From positions 39,945,358 through 40,009,357 of the forward strand of contig CM019218.1 in NCBI GenBank assembly GCA_009741485.1: DNA of 64,000 nt. Reading direction: 5' to 3'. A program made the translations under genes and the position numbers. The DNA is from Malurus cyaneus samueli (taxonomy: Eukaryota > Chordata > Aves > Passeriformes > Maluridae). The notes under the pieces are model-generated. The model searched no databases, had not been told where the DNA came from, and saw nothing but the letters and a program-made list of their open reading frames with translations. Positions 9,196 through 22,500 of this stretch are shown here, piece by piece (position 1 is the stretch's first letter; every line of letters starts with the position of its first letter).

Positions 9196-12100
9196 AAGTC
9201 TTCAAGTCACCTGTTGTGAGTCTTCATATTTCAAGAGGTTTATTTCAGTGAGAACTCTTTTCAGGTCAATACCAAGAATAACTGCAGGAGAACTTACAAA
9301 ACACTTCCAGGGAATTTACTGTTCACTGATATTTGCCCAGTGCTACCTACAAAAGCCCTTTCACAGGTCAGTGTTAGCACTAAGAACCTACCAGATCTGG
9401 CTTAATTTTTTCACTGCTGCTGTTGACATCTCCTACTGAAAACCAGTAGGAACAGCATGTAATTGGCACTTCCAAAATCAGTGTTTTGCTAAAAAAAGGC
9501 AAAAGTACTACACTTCCACATTTCCTTTGCCTGGTAATTGTTGTCTATGCAAAACACACTGAATAGGTTTTCAGCAGCAGCTTTTTCTGGTGAATTATCA
9601 TATTCATTTTATTAATGGAAAATTCTGCTAAAGAAACTCACCCTCTCTGACCTCCTACAAAGTGTAATGTGTTAGTCCTAATCGGGGTAACTGAAACTCT
9701 TAAGCCTCATCCTCTATGTATTAATGATAATGAAATTCAACAAATGGTTGCTTTCAGGAAAAGCAGTGAAAGCAGAGGAGAGGGCAGCAGCAGTAATGAG
9801 ACTGTAATTATTTCTAGAAATAAAGGAGAGAGAGTTCTTACACGGGAAAGAAATCTCATGTAAAGACAATACTAATATAAACGGTAAGACTACATGCAAT
9901 GTTTTTCAAAGTTGTGTAAGGAAGAAAGGGGATTAAAAGAGGAATTAGCAAGAGCTGAAACAGCTGTTATTTATGAGTTAAGAGCATTAACAGAGTCAGT
10001 ACATCATCTGTGCTACCACCAATCTTTAATGTAATGAAACAGTAACTTTATCTCATTAAATATCAAACAAGAGCCTCTCTATCTCTAGCATACTCTGTGT
10101 ACTGTGGTAATCCAGCTATTTCAGCGTGATGCATTAAAGAAGGAATTCAGTAAAAAGAGCATTTTAAATGCAAAGTGAAATACTGGCATTGTTAGAACAT
10201 AAGACAAAACAGGAAGGTAAAGTTTATAAGCCAGATACGATTCTACATTTTTCTTTAGCAAAATTTAAGGATCTGTGTAGTAAGCTGCAAGACCTCGTGG
10301 AAGCAGATACTCTGTGAGGACTTGAATCATTCCACCTCATGATGCAACTGTCCAGCTTTCTTAGAAAGTTTCTCAACACATCTCTTGCTCTGCTGATTCT
10401 GTGAGCCATGGTACTTACAGACTTGGACTGAACAATAATAATGGGTGGAATAGTGCCATACCTACACCTAATTCCTGGTGCTCCAGTGTAGCTTCTCACA
10501 GGGTAGACCTGTCTGTTCACTGCTTTGTGTTGTTTGTAGTGGCACTGACTATTGCAACGCTCTTCATCAAAAGGGAATTCAAGAGTGGTAGTTTTGTAGC
10601 TCTTTCCTTGAATCATAAAAGGTTGGAAAAAAAGTCATGCATTGTGTCTTCTTCTAATGGTTCGTTTAAAATTTCACACTAAAATATGTATTTAAATGTA
10701 AAAGAACTGTGTCTTTCAAATTACTATGTTTTAAATGGTCTTGAGTACTTTTTATGCTAAAATTAATCAGCTATGCCCTAGCAACTATGTAAATGTTGTC
10801 ATATTTGTTCAGGGTATCTCACTACACATACAACTACTGAATTCAAAATATCAGGAAGGTATACATAACAGTGAATGTGCTTGGAAAAAAATCAAAATTC
10901 AAAAAACGCAAATCATACAGCATTAACTAAGAAAAAATCCCTTCCCTTTTTTTTTTTTAATAGCTATTGCCATGTCTCAGGTACCTCCTTTTTCTTTTGC
11001 CTAGATGGAAATTCTGATAATGTTCTGTTAAAATAATTCCTAGCCAAGGCATGATATTATTTATTATAATATTGTGTTGACGTAAGCTATGATTTTTGAT
11101 TACTTGTGGATCAAAGGTGGTGTCTCTAAACTACAATGGTGAGGCTGAAGATACATGAATTTCAATAAGAACTGCTGGCAAACAGCTTCCAGTATTGCAG
11201 TTAATATTCCATCTATATATATTTTGACCTGAACCCTCACAAAGGTCTAACATACTTCATTTTTTCCCTTTATTTTTTTTTTCTTTCCTTTTTTTTGCCT
11301 TTAATGTAATCTCTGCATTGTTGTACCATTCATATGTGTCATGTCACTTTGACTCTTTTCTGGCTGAGAGAGCTAAAACGAGTTTCTATTAAAGTTAGGT
11401 TAATGCCAGTCCTGATCAGCCAATGCTGTGAAATGATGCAAGGCTAACACCTCCTCTTCCAAACTGAGGTCACTGCCAAGAGCAATGAGATTTTTTTGTA
11501 CCAAAAGTGTAACTGACATTTTTTCCCACTTTTCAACATTTCCAGCTGGGAGTGAAAAGGGGTTTTCACAAATGAAATAAACCATCTGCTTTCTCCACTC
11601 GTACACAAATAACCCTTTCATTCAACGGGGACACCAGATATATTCTGCTTGCTTTGAAGTAATCTGTGTGGTGGAGCAAATGGGGAAAGCAGGTGAGTGA
11701 GACTGGTAACCATAATTTCTTATCTTCCCCCAAAAGATACTGTCTGTCTTCAGAATCAACAGGTATTGTTTATTAAATTGAGAGATAATTTAAAGTAGGC
11801 AATAACTTTTCTAGCTTTGAGTATTTTCATACATAGTATTTCCTCCCATATCACCTTTTACCCAAGGATCTAGGAGAACATTTTAAAATTCAGCTGGGAT
11901 TCTGGTCTAACTGGCTGGATATCCCAGCTTTACATACAACTCAACAGAAGCAAAAAAGAGAATTTTGACCTCTGCAAAATTATCTGTGGGTTTGATGTCT
12001 TTAAGCAGAAGTCTCTGTCCTTCCTTTTACTGCTGGCAGATGAAAGCTGATGGTGTGATTCACACCTTTAACCCCTTTTTGAATCCAAATAGATGTTATC

Positions 12101-12565
12101 TGGTGTGTTGAGAAAGTGGCATTATGTACCACTTTCTTTATGGAAAGCTTTTGTATTTTATTACCTCCTTGAGAATTGTTTAAGAAGACACACACAGATT
12201 ATTTGGCACACAGCCTTGTGTTCTGCCTGTCCTGGGCTGAACTTTGCTTGAAACTGAGTACAAGGCACCTCACCAAATGATCACCATTTATTAAGGTCTC
12301 TAAGGCTCCTCTTAAATGTTGCTGATTATCTTAGTTTCTTAGTCAAATTAAAATGTATAAGTGTGTGAAAAATGGTGCGGGTATAAGAGGCTAGAGAATT
12401 ACCCATCACAAATGAAAACATTAAACTATAAAATCCTTTAAAGCAAAAGAGTTCTCTTTCCTTATGATATTGCATTTTTTTCATTTTATTTCTTTATTGA
12501 AGTGTTGCACTTCTATTAGTGTTTTAAAGATTTTGCAGTCAGCTGTAGGAGAACATCTGAAGTAA
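9193..12565. other. Non-coding sequence, no gene recognised
   Basis: About 3.4 kb with no identifiable gene. The longest open frame, 10224-10616 on the minus strand (130 codons), is basic and Ser/Arg-rich and shows no family motif, so it is probably accidental. T-rich runs occur near 10948-10960 and 11263-11298. Nothing else was recognised. Confidence 0.6.
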
Positions 12566-12978
12566 ACTGAGGTTTGACCCCAGTTAGTATCTAAGTACCA
12601 CACAGATACTCATTCGCTTCCCATCTCCCCCACAACACACGCACTCCCCACTGTGTGGAGAAAAATTGAAGAGAAAAGGTAAACCTCCTGGGTTAAAATA
12701 AGAACAATTTCAGAATTGATATAAAAGATAATAATTATAAATAATCCAATTATTATACTAATAAAAGCAATAATAATAATAACTACAAGGAGAGGGAGAG
12801 AGAATAACTGAATGCAAGAGAAAAGAGTGATGAACAGTGGTATTGCTCTCTCCACTCTGATTGATACCCAGGCTGTTCCAACAGCTGTTAGCACACTACC
12901 CTCATACTAAATCCAAACCAAGGCACTGTACCTGTTACTAAAAAGCAAATGTACTCTTTCCCAGCCAAAACCAGGACA
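12566..12978 (-). mobile_element. Old avian retroviral LTR, about 413 bp, minus orientation
   Basis: The right end (CCAAAACCAGGACA) read on the minus strand is TGTCCTGGTTTTGG, the 5' terminus of a very common bird LTR type. The left end (GAGGTTTGACCCCAG, then CTAAGTACCACACAG) matches the 3' end of the same type (GTGGTGCTTAG...GGGGTTAAACC on the sense strand), also seen at 58450-58487. CpGs are mostly lost and the ends have drifted, so it is older than the LTR at 6641. Imperfect AAT/ATT trinucleotide runs fill 12725-12785. The open frame at 12610-12894 (minus) is a by-product. No clear target duplication was found, because another LTR piece abuts the right side. Confidence 0.8.
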
Positions 12979-13442
12979 GTTTCTACTTCTTATTCCATCC
13001 CATCTGCATTTTGCATGACCTTTCCTGACCTTTGATAGGTACATATACACATGTATCATTCCCTTAGTCTATGGACCATCCCTATAAAGGCTCATTGAGT
13101 CCATTGGCAGGCAAGGGTTCATCCAACTCCACGAAAGCTGGGCTCCATCCTGTGTAATGGTGAATTGGGAGGGCAAATTACTCAGAATATTGCCTCTTCT
13201 TCCAGTTTTATTTGCTTATGTCCTGTGGAATAGCCCTGTGGTCGGTTGGGTCATGTACTCCCAGTCCCCTCCCCACCATGGAGTCTGGAAAGAAGAAAAG
13301 GCCTCGACTCTGAGTGAGCCCTGCTCAGCAATAACAAAAACATCTCTGTATTATCAACCCTGTTTTCACTGCAAATCCAAAACACAGCCTCACATTAGCT
13401 ACTACGAAGAAAATTAATTCTACCGCAACCAAAACCAGAACA
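12979..13442 (-). mobile_element. Second LTR-like/ERV fragment abutting the first, minus orientation
   Basis: Read from 13442 leftward this begins TGTTCTGGTTTTGG. It then follows the same order of segments as the plus-strand LTR at 57.9 kb: AATTTTCTTC, a GGATTT...GTTGATAATA block, a TTATTGCTGAGC-like block, then a segment resembling the TGGAG...CTGAACACCTGC part. It therefore represents the 5' part of a related LTR lying directly upstream of the 12566-12978 LTR. Beside the junction, the minus strand reads AATAAGAAGTAGAAAC just before TGTCC, which resembles a polypurine tract next to a 3' LTR. Two explanations fit: nested insertion, or the 3' internal end of a provirus with an LTR-like duplication. 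Confidence 0.7.
13016..13031 (-). promoter_or_regulatory. Direct-repeat-4 nuclear receptor-type site in the LTR
   Basis: On the minus strand AGGTCA GGAA AGGTCA is a perfect DR4, the spacing bound by thyroid hormone receptor or LXR heterodimers with RXR. It lies within ERV-derived sequence. Such motifs also arise by chance, and occupancy is unknown. Confidence 0.45.
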
Positions 13443-16400
13443 CAGGTTAACAAGGATGGGACTGGCTTTTCCTCTTCCATAATTATCCACTGACCTGGTT
13501 CCTAAATATAATGCTCTTCACCTTAGAGCATTTGTCACAAAAATTAGTACTAGTGCTGCAAGCTGCACTTTTAGCCTATGAAGGCTGTAAGATACGTTTT
13601 AACATTAAAGTCTTATAACGTATAGAGTTATATCTAGAGTTATACGGGTTCATAAAAAAGCAAACCAAACCAGCTGAAAAGAAACAAACAAACAAAAAAA
13701 AAAATAAAACAAACGTAATTTTGGCATTCATGTGAGAAAGTAGAAAGAAAGGCAATGTGATTGCAGTAGGTTCTCCTTCCTTAGGAGGGAAGATGCTACT
13801 CCTCCTGTAGCTGTGCACACTGGAACAGAAGTAGAAAGCTCTGTGAGGTCAGTCTAAAGATAGGAGTTAGGTTGAGTTTGTGCCAGTCTAGAGACTGAAC
13901 AGGCTACAGAAGCAATCAAAGGCGCCTGTGCACATGCTTTATTCATATACTTGAGCGTGATTCCACATTACTCAATGTGTGTCTAAATTATAACTGAACT
14001 GTGGTAGAGAGTCTATAAATTGTGTACAAGAAATTCAATATATGGAGAAGTCAAAACAACTACATATTAGATCTGCTGGGGAAAAACAGTATGTTGCTGA
14101 AAGAATTTTTCTGATTGGTTCAAAGTGCTGCTGACAAATTCTCAGAAGGGGTTGGTATTTATGGGGTGAAAAGAAAATAAAAAAAGAAATCCAGAAAAGA
14201 TTGAATTAATGGGATCCTCATTGCATCAGTAAATGGCAGATTTTATATAAGAGAAAGAGCCTGCTAAAATGAACCAGAGTAATTGCAGGACTATGAAGTT
14301 CTTATTGTACTCTTATGGTACTTGTATGTTCTTTGTCAAGGGACATTTAGAAAACAGATCTCATTCCTTTATTTTTGTTTGATTTAAGAAGCTGTTGGAT
14401 AACTGCTTGGTGGCACAAGGATGTAGCAATATTCAGATGTTATATATGGGCAGAGAAGGATGCCAGTTTTTCTCCTGACATTACGTTTGGGTTTTATGCT
14501 TCTAAGAAATACATAAATTTTCCCTGAAAGGATCTGAACTTAAGATCACCACTATTGCAGTCTCAATAATAATGGAAAAGTCTGGATGAAAGCTTCCAGT
14601 GATGACCCTGAAGGAGACACTGAAGTGGTATTTCCAGAAAAGGAACTGGAACTTTTGTTCTGCAGTAACCAGAGACAGCTGACGGTGACCAGAAACAGCT
14701 ATCATCTCAAAACTGTGCCTGTTAATAACTGCCAGAAAAGTATTTCCAAACTCAGAAGGATGGTTTAAACACTAGTCCTGAAATCAATATTTTTCTAACA
14801 GCTTTGTTTCTTATCTTGAGCTAGAAGAGCCATAAGCATTGATTTCATTTGTCTCAGACCAAGGTTTTCATATTTGACTTCTCAATACAGAGGTGCCCAT
14901 GTTGCATGCCTTTTCTGCTGATAACCCAGCTGATAACTCCTGAAGCACAGGAAGTTGTGAATATGCTGGGCCCAGATTATTCTTTTCTCCTGAACGAAGT
15001 TCTGCCACAACACTGTAAAGCAACATCCACGGTGAATACTGAGGGACCGGGGAGCTGCCATCAGCTGTGTTGGATCCCAGCCTGCATATACAGAATGCCT
15101 CTGTTCCACTGGATTGCTTTTTTCTCAATTACTGTCCACCATCAAAAAAATCCTTTAGATCAACAAAGGAATTCATATATCAAGTGAAAGATGTATCACT
15201 TACCAAAATACATTAAAAGCCCTTGAAAGCTATACAGTACAAATTGTAGCATTTCATCTGTTTATAAAACTTAACTTTTCATTGTTCTTCGGTCAAATGC
15301 AACTGAGGGTCACTTGAGAAGAAAAATAAAACATTAAACAAACACTTCCTGCCTTCCAGCTGTAAATCTATTCCTTAATATCCTTGGCAACTGCCTCTTA
15401 AAGGAAGAAGATTATTGAAGGAAAATGTGATACCCATGAAGCAAGGCTGGCTTTAAACAGATAACTGCTATATATTAATTTGGTTCCGTTTTAAAAGCTG
15501 TAGAAACCATTATCAGACAGGGACAAGTTTTCAGATTAGGCTAAAATGGCACCTAATTAAAGAACAGAGTTACTGAAAAAGAAAAATCCAGAGTTCTCTT
15601 TCCAGGTTTAATGTCAATAAATAATTTCAGTATGAATATTTACATAGAACTTTGAACATGTAAAGTGCTTTTCATGAAGCACTGTTATTTATTTAGCATA
15701 TACAGTAGAATAGGGGAGTTTTCAAAAGAGATATATTTGAAATTGAACAACTTTAAAAATGTCTAAAGGAAAAAGAGCAAACCATGCTAAGTTTCTCAAA
15801 AGTAAAAACCTACAATCATAATTTTCTTAAGAAATTATCAGCTATTAAATCTAGAGGAATTCTAAAGAAATTTTTACAAATATTTATTTAGAAATGAGCA
15901 ACGTAGTTTTGAAAATATAGAAAATACAGGCCTCTTCTCCATAAAAGGTTTGAAAATACTATATTGCTTTGCCTCAGTGAGACCTTAGATACTGTGCTGT
16001 GTAGAAACCAGTACTCATCACTTGATGCAGGGCAATTTCAATAGGTAGAATAATACTATTGGAGTGATGGGATGGTAGATATTTCATTATTTACAATGGA
16101 ATTTATCGTGAGTTGGCATACCTTTCTAATAATTAACCTTTCCAAGCATTTAGATACTTTTCTTTTGAGCAGTTTTATATTTTATGGGTTCAAATGTGAA
16201 TGCAAGCACTGGTGCTAAGGAAGCAAGGTTATGATGACAGATACAGCATCTTCTTTGTTTCCTGAACCAATATGATTTCATTCTGCCTTGTGTCAATATT
16301 TCTGAGCATCTTATCAAAAATCTTCAATCTGAAAACAGAAACTATTTCATGAAGTATTGAAAATAAAGGAGGGGAAACACTCTTCAAAAGAATAGAAGTG

Positions 16401-19400
16401 TTATCAACTGCTGCATACTTCTGAGCAAATTCTGATGATACTTTGTGCTTAATACTAGTTCTCCTTGAAGCTTCAACTGGGTATAATAACCTTCACTTTC
16501 ACTTCAAATGTGCTTGCTCACTGCTGCACATCATAGGAGGTATTAAAGATCTGTTGACTTCTGCTCAATTTCAAATAGTGTTTCAAGGGTAGAAATATAG
16601 CTGAACTATGGCTGGGTTTTTTTTTGCAAGTGCAGCAGAAGTGACAGGTTGCATGAAAGCTTTCCAGTGATAGATCTTCTCTTCTGGATCAGTTTGTTCA
16701 GATTTCTTTAGCTGTGTGCAAAGAATCTTTGAAAGCAGAATATACAGAATTTACAAGTATTAATTAAATATTTACTGATTAATGTACAAAAGATGTCTAT
16801 GACTTAGCAATGTATGATGCTAACCCTTCCTGTACTCACCTCTTCTGACAGAGCACCTGAAGAGTCTTTGCTGTCCAGAGAACCCCAGCCAAAGAGGAAA
16901 GTGATGATCTCTGTAGCTGTTGTAAGCTCTTCCCTGTCACTGAGATGTTTCAAAAGCTTACCAGCACAGATTGATAATTTGATGTGATGACCCAAAAAAA
17001 ACAGCTCTAGCCAGGCTCATGGGGTTTTTTCCCCCATAGATAATTCACACATTACCACGGAGGAATCTCTTTCTTAGCTCCCTGATTTGATAACCATTGC
17101 ATTTTGACAGCATCAGTTCTTGATTTCTTATTCTTGTGTGAAGCTGCTCAGAAATCTTCCTCAGTAGTTTGAGGTTTTGGATCTGTGCAATGCCAGAGCT
17201 GAGCCTGTGGTCTTGGGTTCACAGGCAGCAGGAAGAAAGAAATGTGAAGGATATAGCAGATATCACACAGACAGGAGTCTACACCAGGAATAATACAGGT
17301 TTTTTTTTTCTGCTTCCTATACATGAAAGCTAAACAAAGGTCTTAGTCTCCCAGTGGCCGTGTAAGTGAACAAAAAGAAAATGTAGGTCTTAATAAGTGT
17401 TCCTGGGCAGGAGAGTATGATTAAGGAGCTTTAGGAAAAAGGAAAGTATATCATGGGTGGTAAGAGAGGGGCTGCTACCTGTTATTCACCCCGAGGAGAT
17501 AATGCCTCCCCTGTGCTCTTCATTCAGTAGAGGCTTTCATGCGAACCTTTTCTCAGATATTTTCTGTTCATGTCTCTCAGCAAAATTCCATTGAGTTTTT
17601 AGCAACTTTCAAGAGGCATTTGAGCCCACAATTGAGGAAAAGTGTTTTGGACAGAAGTAATATGAGGATGTTCTGGGTTTCATCTGACTCAATTCTTGCT
17701 TGTGGGTTTCTGCAAGTTCTGCATTCATAATTTCTGATATATACTATCTGAAGTGATGGTGACATTTCCAGTAATTAATTGGCCTCTTGGAAATTCTGAA
17801 ATTTTAAAATCTCTGGGTAAACTAACACGTGATTTATACAGGAAAGCAGAGTTATAATTGTTCTCCCTTTCTGCCATTTCTACGTTTCTGCTACTCTTCT
17901 ACACTGATCACAGGATACTAGTTTACTGTATTAATGAGATTGAACTATGACATGTTTGTTACATCATTTGCAGAGACTTTAAACAAAGTTCTTGTAGAAA
18001 GCATGAAGCTCTATGAAATTTAACAAATATTTAAGCCTTCAGTTTAAGAACTAAGTTTCATCAGGCCTTTCAACATGAGCAAATTAAGATCCCTTCAGGT
18101 GAGTTTAAGACTTGGCTAGAAGCAAGTGTCTCAGTAACTGGTGGAGAGTACATGTATAGAAAAATGCTTACTGTATACCATTTTCCATTCTCTGTCCCTT
18201 TCCTCATCTTTCTTTTCTGACTTTTCTTCTGGTTTTGTTTCTTGTGTAATAGACATGTTGTAGTAGTCAGAAAAACCTGCAGGACCAGTTGTGTATTTTA
18301 CTTCAAGTTCCCTTTGTAGCATTCTCTCTGAAGAAAAGAATTCTAAAGGGAACTAAATCTTACTCATCTGAGGACAGCTTTGTGAACATTTTTTCCTCAT
18401 GTCTAATGAGGACAAATATTATTTCTAGTCAGTCTTCAGGGAACTTTTTAACACAGCAAAGTAGTTGTTACTGTTTATGCAATTTCCAATCATACTTGTT
18501 TATTTTATTTTGAATTTTGGTTGTTTCTGCATATTTTCTTTTTAGACTTCACTAAGTCTTCCAGACACCTCTATTATAAAAGGCCCCAAACATTTATTGC
18601 AATTTCTCTGAAGAATTTAATTTCTGAATGATTTTTCTTTTTACCTTTGTTGTATAATAGAGGAAGAAGGATCATTCAATGCAAATTTTCATTCTGACAT
18701 GGAATATCCATTCCTAGAGACAGCAATTTAGCATTTGCCTTTGTATTCAGGCCTTTATTAACATTATGCATTTTGACTTTTCATTAAATACTTAAAAAAT
18801 AAAGATGAAAACAAGTCATCAAAAAAAGTCATGTAAAGCTGCACTGAGTAGTTAGAGGAACTAAGTCGTCATCAAATCAGCCACAGGACCAGGCATACTG
18901 AAGTGATCCTTTCCCTTTCCTGGACTGATACTTAAGGATCAATCTTTTAATAATACTCATATTCCAGAAGTTTACTTGAAGCTCTCAAGAAAGTGTAGAG
19001 AAATTGTCAAAGGACATTGCAGACAGGTGTAAATACTGAACACCATTTCAGATGTTTTTATTGCAGACCTGGGGGAATGGTATGTGTACAATTTTTATAT
19101 TAATCAGTGCTTTTCCCACTTGAATTTAAAGAAGTCCTGATAGTCTTTCCAATTTAATTATTACATTTCTCATCTGAATGATATACATGCACAATTCTAG
19201 TTAAAGCATTAGGTTCTCACTGGTTTCATTCCATGACACTGGCATTCCTAGGCACTAATAGCAGCTTCACTCACAGCCTACCTCCAGAGGCAGTACATTA
19301 AACTTCACATCACACTTGAAAGTGTGACAAACTCAGAAGCAGGGCTCACCTGAAAGCAAAGGGCTCAGTCCCCTGGTGAGCTGGAAAGGGAGCTCAGGGT

Positions 19401-19530
19401 TGTTATGAGCAGGAAGCAGAAGAAAGGCACAGAGTAAGACTTGGATCACACACTGCCTCTGCGAGCTGAGCTCTCCTCTGGAGAGCAAGTCCTGCATGTG
19501 CTGGGGGGAGGTTTAACTTTATGTCATGTC
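13443..19530. other. Non-coding sequence, no gene recognised
   Basis: About 6 kb of AT-rich unique-looking sequence. Short open frames (14502-14705 minus, 14586-14768 plus, 14849-15187 plus, 16804-16995 minus) overlap one another on opposite strands and lack domains. The minus-strand frame at 16804 ends at a good splice-donor consensus (GAAGAG/GTGAGT) but lacks a convincing acceptor. Confidence 0.55.
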
Positions 19531-22500
19531 ACACTGGCATTGCATACATTTCATTTTAATTAAACATCTGAATGTAATCGAATTGTTCTGCTGTTGGAGA
19601 GAGGCCAGGTGTAGGGGAATATCTATGCCAAATGACCTAAAGCATGCGACTGGCACTGCGTTACTTGGGCAGTCACAGCTCTTCATCTGCTAGCTTCTGC
19701 CTAATACTCTGCCATGGGCTTGTGTGGGTTAGTGACAAAGAAGAAACCTACATGGAGGATGTCTGAAATTGTATTTTAATGCCCTTGACACAGTAAGGTG
19801 ATTCTTTTCCTGAATCTCTTGAAAAGCTCTATGTAAATAAGGAGAAACAAGAACAGATTGCTACATCTTCATCTTTATATGCATTGTTACAGAGGACTTG
19901 ACATCCCATATGATTTTCTTTAACTTCTCTTCTGTTCTGTTTTTTCCAAGAATTATGCTGCTTGCTTGTTTTGTTATCCTGATGGTTATTTTAAGAAGCA
20001 AGACAATCATCACTCTCTTAAGTCTTCTTGCATGCCTTCACCAACTTTTACGGTTGTAACATATGACATCCAAAAAAATCTCGTCCTGGCTTATTCACTT
20101 TTCCAGGTTATTCCCAAGTCATTTTGTTAAAGCTTTACTGCTTCAGTATCAAAGAGTAGAATAGTTTTTAGTCTTTGATCAGCTCTGTAACATTTTGGTT
20201 TCCAATTTAGTGCTTGTTTTCCCTCTGTAATTACTCTAAAAACATTCTGGTTTTTTATTTAGTTATATCTACCCAGAAGTCGCTGTTTTCATGGAGTTTA
20301 ATTAACTAATTGTGTTGTGCTATCCTTACATTTCTTACGCTGTTAATATGAATGATAATCACAATAGATGCAATAAGGCCAGTAAAGATAACGTTGAATA
20401 CTGTTCATTAAATTACTCACACCTGAAATAACTGTACCTTTCTCCAATGTTCAGTTCCAAGAGAGTTTTATTTAGTCATTTGGTACTTTCTGATAATTCA
20501 GCCTTCATGATGATTAAATATCCCCTCAGGCAATTGTTTCAATCTTAATTTTAATACTTTTTATGTAAGACATTTCAGTGTGCCACTACTGCAATATTTG
20601 AACTAAAAGACATTTCTGAGGGAAAGTGTTAGGCTTCAAGAGCCCTTGGATTTGGCAGTGAAGTTTTCTCTGCAAACCTGAATTCACTTACTACTTAGTT
20701 CTTTCTCTGCAGCAGTGTGTCTGTGAAGCTTCTCTATGAATGATGTAAGGTGTAATTTCAACCTCTTTCTTTGCTTTTAGGTTACTTACTGTCTTGCCCT
20801 ATATATTTCCTTATGAGAAAAAGGATTTACAGGTATCCTCAGCTTCTTTGATGTTGAACTTAATAATTTATAGGCTAAATACTATATTATAACAGCAGAA
20901 CAAGATTTTTTTTAAAGTAATTTTCCCTTGAAAGATTTAAAGCATGAATATTAAAGGTGTTTGTGATTTAAATATACTATTTTATCAGCTATAGGATTGA
21001 TGGGTAAGATATAGATGCGCATTACTGTCATAGCGTATGTATTTCTGTACAAAGACTGAGAAATAATGAGTCTTATCCTACATAATAATGTATTATATCT
21101 TCCAGTTTCCCAACATCTACAAATCTTTCCCCATGGTTTAAGTGAAGTTCTGAGACCTGCAAGTGAGTGTGACACACAGAACATATGAACTGCATGCTCT
21201 CTGTATCACACCAAGAGGAAAGTGGGTAGAGACCCAGACAGGGAATTCTGTGTCATCTTTACAGTCCTTGTGAACTGCAGGAAACAGTGGAACTGCAAAT
21301 TACAAATAGCAGTAGCTCTTTCCTATAACTGATTGCATTTTTTTTCACAGTCGTTCTTTTTCAAAGGTTTTTTTTCAGAGCATCAGTTTCTTAATAGCTA
21401 GAAACCTTCCTCTGGTATCTACCTTAAATTTATTCATGGACTATTTATACTCATTTATTCTTTTCCCAAAATCATCCTTAAACTTTAATAGGTCTTTGAT
21501 TTCCCTGGTTTTTATTCACTTGAACAAATGAGAGAGAACCATAAACACCCCTCTCTTCCCTCTGGATTAAAAAGGCCAATCATTTTTAGTAAATGACCCT
21601 AAATCAGGGTCTCCAGTCATCTGTTTATCCAGTAGTGTTTTTCTGCAAGTTTCCTTTTCCAGACTGATCTTTCTTGAATGGCATATCAGGTTGACTATGA
21701 ACAAATAGTAATTTCAGACACTCTCACTTGCAACACTCATGGGTATTGTTTTTTTTTAAATTAAAGGCTGAAAGCTGCCATCTTCAGGGTGATGTAGCAG
21801 GATTAAAATGAACCAATCCTCAAATATTTTGAGACAATGGGACCACTGTTTTTAAAGATAGGACAGAAGATAGAAAATGCTGTCTGCTCATTCACTGAAA
21901 TCTCAGTCATATCCATTTACTTATTTTCAATAACAGACATTTGGCAAAGCTTTTGAGGCAACAATGAGTCTCCTGGCTACATGGCTTTGCACTGCAATCA
22001 TGCAGGCTTTTTCTGCATTCAAATTTCTAACACAACGACAAACAGCACCACATTTACTAAAAAAAGCAGGCTCCTAAATTGCTTACATTACTTTGCATCT
22101 GAAATAAATTTTAAAGCAACCAACCTACCTTTTGTAGCTGGAAACTAGAGACACCAACAGTTGTTATACAGCAGGAAGAACTAAAAAAATTAGCTGCTGT
22201 TATAGAGGATTTTCTGGGTGTCCCCTGTCTGTTGATGTCAAAGGCACTTTTGTGTTCAAAAACCTCTGATTACAACTAATTTAATTCATTATCTTTTAGT
22301 TCAGTATTTATTTAAATGGACAATGCTATGTCAGTCTCAGCAATGGAATAACCCTATACACTATACATGGGTGTGAAATCAGACAAGCAGTTACTCTGTT
22401 CAAGAACAAGAGAGTTCAAAGTGCATGCTTACAGTTAGTTTTGACAATTTCCTCACAGTTACATATAATACAGGGGAGAATATATCTTGCAAAGCCAAAA

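Noticed and set aside
10224..10616. 130-codon open frame on the minus strand
   Set aside because: No domain, signal peptide or splice context, and an overlapping plus-strand frame is also open. Length is within chance for 64 kb of six-frame reading.
16804..16995. Minus-strand frame ending at a good splice donor
   Set aside because: The only upstream AG (CTTACAACAG) lacks a pyrimidine tract, so no credible exon can be drawn.
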